Shown here in pieces: positions 57,912 through 64,000 of a stretch of DNA of 64,000 nt (position 1 is its first letter; each line of letters begins with the position of its first letter). The translations under genes were made by a program, and so were the position numbers. This DNA comes from Episyrphus balteatus (lineage: Eukaryota; Arthropoda; Insecta; Diptera; Syrphidae), in contig NC_079136.1 of NCBI RefSeq assembly GCF_945859705.1, forward strand, positions 110,380,028 to 110,444,027, given 5' to 3'. The notes below the pieces were generated by a model. That model was not told where the DNA came from, searched no databases, and saw only the letters and a list, made by a program, of their open reading frames with translations.

Positions 57912-60885
57912 CCGGTGTGGCCAAGCCTTAAAGGCTTGGCCACACCGAAGGGTACGCGGTAGAGGTACGGGTAACGGTACGGGTATTTGTATGGAAAAAA
58001 TTCCAAACTGACACATCAACGTTCGGGTGTGGAATTTTTTTAATACAAATATCGTTGCCGCTACCCGTACCGCTACCGCGTACCCTCCGGTGTGGCCAAG
58101 CCTTAAGGCTTGGCCACACCGGAGGGTATGCGGTATAGCGGTAACGATATTTGTACTAAAAAAATTCCACACCTGAACGTTGATGTGTCAGTTTAGAATT
58201 TTTTTCATACAAGTACCCTCACCGCTACCCGTACCGCTACCGCATACCCTCCAGTGTGGCCAAGCCTTTAAAGGCTTGGCCACACCGGAGGGTACACGGT
58301 AGAGGTACGGGTAGCGGTAACGATATTTGTATGAAAAAAATTCCACATCTGAACGTTGATATGTCAGTTTGGAATTTTTTTCATACAAGTACCCTTAGAG
58401 GTACAGGTAAAGGTACGGGTATTTGTATGGAAAAAATTCCAAACTGACACATCAACGTTCGGGTGTGGAATTTTTTTAATACAAATATCGTTGCCGCTAC
58501 CCGTACCGCTACCGCGTACGGGTAGCGGTCACGGTACTTGTATGAACAAAATTCCAAACTGACACATCAACGTTCAGATGTGGAATTGTTTTCATACAAT
58601 TACCCGTACCGCTCCCGCATGTACCCTCCGATTTGGCCAAGCCTTTAAGGCTTGGCCACACCGGAGGGTACGCGGTAGAGGTACGGGTAACGGTACGGGT
58701 ACTTGTATGGAAAAAATTCCAAACTGACACATCAACGTTCGGGTGTGGAATTTTTTTAATACAAATATCGTTGCCGCTACCCGTACCGCTACCGCGTACC
58801 CTTCGGTGTGGCCAAGCCTTTAAAGGCTTGGCCACACCGGAGGGTACGCGGTAGTGGTAAGGGTAGCGGCAACGATATTTGTATTAAAAAAATTCCACAC
58901 CCGAACGTTGATGTGTCAGTTTGGAATTTTTTCCATACAAATACCCGTACCGTTACCTGTACCTCTACCGCGTACCCTCCGGTGTACATGCGGGAGCGGT
59001 ACGGGTAATTGTATGAAAACAATTCCACATCTGAACGTTGATGTGTCAGTTTGGAATTTTGTTCATACAAGTACCGTGACCGCTACCCGTACCGCTACCG
59101 CATACCCTCTGGTGTGGCCAAGCCTTTAAAGGCTTGGCCACACCGGAGGGTATGCGGTATAGCGGTAACGATGTTTGTACTAAAAAAATTCCACACCTGA
59201 ACGTTGATGTGTCAGTTTGGAATTTTTTCCATACAAATACCCGTACCGTTACCTGTACCTCTACCGCGTACCCTCCGGTGTGGCCAAGCCTTAAAGGCTC
59301 CGGTGTGGCCAAGTCTTTAAAGGCTTGGCCACACCGGAGGGTACGCGGTAGCGGTACGGGTAGCGGCAACGATATTTGTATTAAAAAAATTCCACACCCG
59401 AACGTTGATGTGTCAGTTTGGAATTTTTTCCATACAAATACCCGTACCGTTACCTGTACCTCTACCGCGTACCCTCCGGTGTGGCCAAGCCTTAAAGGCT
59501 TGGCCACACCGGAGGGTACGCGGTAGCGGTACGGGTAGCGGCAACGATATTTGTATTAAAAAAATTCCACACCCGAACGTTGATGTGTCAGTTTGGAATT
59601 TTTTCCATACAAATACCCGTACCGTTACCTGTACCTCTACCGCGTACCCTCCGGTGTGGCCAAGCCTTAAAGGCTTGGCCACACCGGAGGGTACGCGGTA
59701 GCGGTACGGGTAGCGGAAACGATATTTGTATTAAAAAAATTCCACACCCGAACGTTGATGTGTCAGTTTGGAATTTTTTCCATACAAATACCCGTACCGT
59801 TACCTGTACCTCTACCGCGTACCCTCCGGTGTGGCCAAGCCTTAAGGCTTCCAAACTGACACATCAACGTTCGGGTGTGGAATTTTTTTAATACAAATAT
59901 CGTTGCCGCTACCCGTACCGCTACCGCGTACCCTCCGGTGTGGCCAAGCCTTTAGGTGTGGCGAAGCCTTAAGGCTTGGCCACACCGGAGGGTACATGCG
60001 GTAGCGGTACGGGTAATTGTATGAAAAAATTTCCACATCTGAACGTTGATGTGTCAGTTTTGAATTTTTTTCATACAATTACCCGTACCACTACCGCATG
60101 TACCCTCCGGTGTGGCCAAGCCTTTAAAGGCTTGGCCACACCGGAGGGTACGCGGTAGCGGTACGGGTAGCGGCAACGATATTTGTATTAAAAAAATTCC
60201 ACACCCGAACGTTGATGTGTCAGTTTGGAATTTTTTCCATACAAATACCCGTACCGTTACCTGTACCTCTACCGCGTACCCTCCGGTGTGGCCAAGCCTT
60301 AAAGGCTTGGCCACACCGGAGGGTACGCGGTTGCGGTACGGGTAGCGGCAACGATATTTGTATTAAAAAAATTCCACACCCGAACGTTGATGTGTCAGTT
60401 TGGAATTTTTTCCATACAAATACCCGTACCGTTACCTGTACCTCTACCGCGTACCCTCCGGTGTGGCCAAGCCTTAAGGCTTGACCACACCGGAAAGGTA
60501 AGCGGAAGCGGTACGGGTAATTGCATGAACAAAAATCTGCACTTTAACGTTGATGTTCTAGTTTGGAATTTTTTTCATACAATTACCCTCAAGCCTGGTA
60601 CGCTGCTCGCGCTAAATTTTAGCTCCCATACAAATTATCGAAAATTTTTAGCCGAGATAAAATGGATCCCATACAAGTTATCGATAACTTGTATGGGAAT
60701 TTTATCTCAGCTAAAATTTAGCGCGAGCAGCGTACCAGGCTTCACCGTATAACTTTCCGGTGTGGTCAAGCCTTTAAAGCTGGGGGCACACCGAAGGGTA
60801 TGCGGTAGCGGTAACGATATTTGTATTAAAAAATTTCACATCTGAACGTTGATGTACCCTCTCCGGTGTAATCAAGCCCTTAAAG
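57912..60885. repeat. Tandem array of palindromic MITE C units
   Basis: About 14 units of roughly 150-175 bp, most from AGGCTTGGCCACACCGGAGG to CCTCCGGTGTGGCCAAGCCT, joined through TTAA, TTAAA or TTTAAA. Each unit is itself a palindrome: GTACGCGGTAGCGGTACGGG, then GATATTTGTATTAAAAAAAT, the centre CGAACGTTGATGTGTCAG, then the inverse. Full units start at about 57931, 58107, 58649, 59129, 59321, 59494, 59668, 59971, 60125 and 60301; partial or recombined ones lie between (for example 58274-58646, 58825-59126, 59846-59968). One unit (from 60476) carries a MITE A insertion. Open frames in all six frames arise from the repeat and are not genes. Confidence 0.85.
60592..60741. repeat. MITE A inserted into a MITE C array unit
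   Basis: A 150-bp copy, AGCCTGG...CCAGGCT, with TCA duplicated (60589-60591, 60742-60744) inside the right arm of the last large MITE C unit. Confidence 0.85.
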
Positions 60886-61156
60886 AAATTTGAAGTACCT
60901 TACGTAACGTAACGTAACCTTTTGGAAGGCACTGAATGCTGCCCAACTTTAAATATGACACTATAAAAATCGTTACATGTCATTGGATACTTGACGTTTA
61001 CTTCTTGTCCTGTGTTTAACTTTTTCAAGAAACTTTGAAAATGGAAATTTTCATTTTCAACTTTTTTATAACTTTTTACCGCATTTTCTAATAATCATAA
61101 TTTCACCATTCTATTAAATCTTGACTCATCTCAGACCAAGTACAGTGCATTCTGCA

Positions 61157-61379
61157 ATGGCTTCAAAAATATCTTCCTTCGCTGTCTTTGATCTAGAAAC
61201 GCCAGGACTTCCCGATCATAGTTTTAATAAAGGCAGCATAACCGAAATTTCTATTCATGGATTCAAAGCTGACGACGTTGCCAATTCTGTAAATTGCAAG
61301 GATCCCAGAATAAACCATACATTGACGCTGTTATTCAATCCTCGTATGATGATACATCCAGAAAGTGAAAAAATAACTG
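61157..61379 (+). CDS. TREX-like 3'-5' DNA exonuclease, first exon (partial gene)
   Basis: The ATG at 61157 opens 74 codons: MASKISSFAVFDLETPGLPD, then ITEISIHGF, then HTLTLLFNPRMMIHPESEKI and a donor ACTG|gtaagg at 61379/61380 (phase 1). This matches the N-terminus of insect and vertebrate TREX exonucleases of the DEDDh family, which remove nucleotides from 3' DNA ends. FDLET supplies the first two acidic metal ligands; the usual T before GLP is P here. The later Exo II and Exo III motifs (HN, H-x4-D) lie in exons beyond the window. The intron begins at 61380 and holds a LINE insertion, a hairpin MITE and the start of a 147-bp repeat array, so it is over 2.6 kb. The family is well supported; whether the gene is still whole cannot be seen. 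Confidence 0.85.
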
Positions 61380-61428
61380 GTAAGGAACAAACGTTTCCTA
61401 CAAGAAAATCTATGTAGTTTGGTCAAAA

Positions 61429-61590
61429 GGGTAATTCCATGAAAAAGTAGACACGATTTTTGAACAAATTATGCAGACTTTTTCAATAGCAAATTACTAT
61501 TTACAAACAGCAAATCTTAATGCAAGTTGCAAGAATAAATTCTTTGTCTTATTCCCTTATGACTAGAAATTAAATTCAAGGAGTATAAAT
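61429..61590. repeat. Dispersed repeat, copy 2
   Basis: The partner of 45620-45775 (GGTAATTCCATGAAAAAGT ... AGAAATTAAATTCAAGGAGT). It lies in the first intron of the TREX-like gene. Confidence 0.65.
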
Positions 61591-61759
61591 AACACTGTGC
61601 GAGTGTGCAAGTCAAAATCTTAGACCTCTGCGTTGTTGACTGTTTCTCCCCATTTTGGACCTTAGAAATCGATTGCAATCATTAGTTTTTCGATTCGTCG
61701 GTACGACTTCGAACAAAATTTTTTTCGGAAGTTTTTTAAATAATTTTAAGCATTTTGCC

Positions 61760-63004
61760 CTAAAGGTATACCACTTAAATTCTTTGACGAGGCAAAATAT
61801 CTAGGTCTGATCTTAGATAAGAAGTTAAGCTGGAAACCTAACATTTAAGAAATAGTTAAAAAGGCCACAGTGGCACTCTTCTCATGCAAAAAAGCCATGG
61901 GAAATAAATGGGGGCTTCAACCTCGAATTACTCATTGGCTCTACACAACAGTAATCAGAACGATTCTAACATACGGTGTGTCAGTATGGTGGACTGCTAT
62001 AGAAATGAATGCTAATTATGTTTAACTAAGCAAAGTCCAACGTTCAGTCTGCCTGTGCATAGGAGGAGCACTTCGCTTTCCATCTAACACCCATCGACAT
62101 ATATGGCAAACAAATGGCTGCAAGTACAGCTATTCGTCTCAAAGCCTCTTCACAATGGATCAATAATAACATTGGTCACTCTATTATTCTGAACTCTTTC
62201 GGATCAATCCCAAGTAAAATAGACTTCACCATCCGACAGGCTATAACTGCAATTTGATAGAAACTTTCAGGTAACCATCCCCTCTAGATAAGTTTGAGAG
62301 GATAGGGGATTCCTGGAAGATGATTCGATCCATTTTTACACGGACGGATCAAAAACTGAAGATGGAGTTGGTGGAGTTGTATACTCAACTCAGATAGACT
62401 AAATTTAAGTCCCTCCTTTTGTCTTCCTTATCACTGTAGCTTGTTCCAGGCGGAACTTTTGGCAATAAAAGAAGTCCTGTCTTGACTGAAAGAAAACGTG
62501 GTATCAAACAAAGATATTCGTATCCGACAGCCAGGCAGCCATTAAATCTCTTAATTCTGTCTCCACCAATTCAATAACTGCCTTTAACTGTCGATCATCT
62601 CTGATGGAGATGGCACAGCAGTTTAACATTCACCTTTGCTGGTTGCCGGGTCATAGAGATATTTCAGAAAATTGATGAACTTGCCAAAAGTGGAACACTG
62701 AACCAAATAAGGTCAACATAGGTATTCCCATCGCTACGTGTAATCTAATGCTCAAACAAGATGCTACAAATAAAATAAACCTTAGGTGGAATAATATCAC
62801 CACATGTACATATAGCGACTAAACAGATCTGGCCAATACTGGATCTGAAGCGCTCTAATTGTTTAATATCTCTAAGCTGATCACATCCGTAATAGGTGTC
62901 ATAACAGGACACTGTCTCAAAGATTCATTGTGGTATCACAACGGACCAAACATGGTCTAAGTGTATCAGCTCTCCTGCTGATAGCCACGTTAACCTAACC
63001 TAAC
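61760..63004 (+). mobile_element. 5'-truncated LINE with RNase H, in the TREX-like intron
   Basis: A 13-bp target duplication TAAGCATTTTGCC flanks it (61747-61759, 63005-63017). The plus strand reads the reverse-transcriptase thumb (DEAKYLGLILDKKLSWKP, then WGLQPRITHWLYTTVIRT, ILTYGVSVWW) and a decayed RNase H domain (FYTDGSKTEDGVGGVVYS, then LCWLPGHRDISEN), interrupted by stops and frame changes. It ends in TAACCTAACCTAAC. LINEs with this RT-to-RNase H layout include the LOA/R1/I groups; the exact clade is uncertain. The tail matches the fragment at 85-192. Confidence 0.85.
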
Positions 63005-63253
63005 TAAGCATTTTGCCTGGTTTAAAATCATTTTTTTTGTTTATATTGCTATTTATTCTGCGCAAACGTAATTTACTATCAGCATAAACTACTGGCTTTG
63101 TAAAAATGTATTTCTTAGTAATGAATGTGTTGCCGTTGTGTTGAAATACATTTTTTTTTACATTTGAAGCCGATTTGTGAGAAAATTGCTTCTACCGCCT
63201 AAACGATTTAATCTTATCCTTTACTCCCATATAATTTTTCCAGTAAATAATCT

Positions 63254-63597
63254 ATCACAACAAAAACATTACTGTTAAAAAAAGAGCCAAGTTCTCCTAT
63301 GTTGAAATTATGCTGGCACAAAAAGTACTGAGATGTAAAAGTGTACCAAGTTCTAAAGTTTGGGTTCAAATTCGTATCAATAAAATTTTGATTGTTCTCT
63401 TGACAATTTTTCTTAATTATCGATTTTTAAAGTTATTTCAAAAATTGCCAAGTAAACAATCAAAATTTTATTGATACGAATTTGAACCCAAACTTTAGAA
63501 CTTGGTACACTTTTACATCTCAGTACTTTTTGTGCCAGCATAATTTCAACATAGGAGAACTTGGCTCTTTTTTTAACAGTAATGTTTTTGTTGTGAT
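63254..63597. repeat. 344-bp hairpin element with 150-bp near-perfect arms
   Basis: From ATCACAACAAAAACATTACT to the inverse AGTAATGTTTTTGTTGTGAT; arms run to about 63403 and resume at about 63448 with few or no mismatches, around a 45-bp loop. A related, more diverged single arm is at about 29503-29700 (AAAAAAAGAGCCAAGTTCTC). Confidence 0.8.
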
Positions 63598-63656
63598 TTC
63601 ACTACTTTTTGCAAGGTATGGCTGTAGAATATAAAATCTCTATATTTGATGAAAAT

Positions 63657-64000
63657 TCAGTGAAAATGGGTGGTTGCCACTCCCCCTGCCTGAAATTCTC
63701 AAACTTTAAATTGTTTCCTTTGTGTAAACTACCAGCTCCACCATTCTACCAAATTTCAAGATTCTACGACAATCAGAAGTGCTCTATAATAATTTATGAA
63801 AATTCAGCGGAAATGGGCGGTTGCCACGCCCCCTGGCTGAAATTCTCAAATTTTAAATTTTTTCCTTTGTATAAACTACCAGCTCTACCATTCTAAGAAA
63901 TTTCAAGATTCTACGACAGTCAGAAGTGCTCTATAATAATTTATGAAAATTCAGCGGAAATGGGCGGTTGCCACGGCCCCTGGCTGAAATTCTCAAATTT
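63657..64000. repeat. 147-bp tandem repeat running off the window
   Basis: Units begin TCAG(C/T)GGAAATGGG(C/T)GGTT at 63657, 63804 and 63951, an exact 147-bp spacing. 147 is divisible by three, so one frame stays open over almost two units and repeats the same 49 residues (MGGCH-P-LKFSNFK); I regard this as a by-product. The array continues beyond 64000. Confidence 0.8.

Noticed and set aside
57300..60750. Many open frames of 60-153 codons on both strands with repeated peptides such as AKPLKAWPHRRV and FHTSTVTATRTATAY
   Set aside because: They are all translations of the same palindromic MITE unit in different frames; no start context, splice site or domain supports a protein.
57912..60885. 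CRISPR-like regular repeat array
   Set aside because: Eukaryotic context; there are no unique spacers, the whole unit repeats and is palindromic, with TAA-type junctions typical of transposons.
61121..61156. Upstream TTG start for the TREX-like exon
   Set aside because: The ATG at 61157 fits the family N-terminus; eukaryotic initiation at TTG is unlikely.
62990..63004. CCTAACCTAAC run as insect telomere repeat
   Set aside because: It is only a few units, is the 3' tail of a LINE with a defined target duplication, and reads TAACC rather than a long TTAGG array.
1..64000. tRNA or rRNA genes
   Set aside because: No cloverleaf with a T-loop GGTTCGAAT-type motif and matching stems, and no conserved rRNA core, was seen on either strand.

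Overview
The window is nuclear DNA of an insect, most likely a fly. It is very AT-rich. Genes are split by introns, some as short as 55-63 bp, with GT-AG (and one GC-AG) borders, and protein similarity is closest to Drosophila-type genes. There are no operons or bacterial signals. I cannot name the species.

Left part (1-18.8 kb): no complete gene. It holds a dead LINE tail (85-192), a large Tc1-derived palindrome (509-2163), a nested pair of inverted-repeat elements (4281-6453), a decayed Tc1-like element (7673-8570) and a LINE reverse-transcriptase remnant (16848-17204). The first coding exon of a Golgi carbohydrate sulfotransferase lies at 18894-19606 on the minus strand; its remaining exons were not found.

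Middle (20-33 kb): almost solid short inverted-repeat transposons (MITEs), many with 3-bp target duplications, plus a Ty3/gypsy pol remnant (22687-22935).

Gene cluster (33-56 kb): (1) a Daxx-like histone H3.3-chaperone gene on the plus strand, six coding exons, 33340-45124, 1381 codons, with SUMO-interacting motifs at both ends, a GC-AG intron and a hAT element carrying a BED zinc finger in intron 2. (2) On the minus strand, converging with it, a two-exon dynein-heavy-chain tail gene (46157-49984) that stops before the motor. (3) On the minus strand, a gamma-butyrobetaine/trimethyllysine-dioxygenase-like gene (50821-51963) whose first exon is missing locally. (4) A THAP zinc-finger exon (55011-55602) that ends in a phase-1 donor exactly compatible with the dioxygenase acceptor, so the two may form one chimeric gene.

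Right end (56.7-64 kb): Russian-doll nested MITEs, a 3-kb array of palindromic MITE units turning into a satellite, the first exon of a TREX-like 3'-5' exonuclease (61157-61379) with a 5'-truncated LINE in its intron (61760-63004), a long perfect-arm hairpin, and a 147-bp tandem repeat running off the end.

The genes do not form a pathway. The main themes are chromatin (Daxx, THAP), cilia/sperm tail (dynein), nucleic-acid clearance (TREX) and very heavy transposon load.
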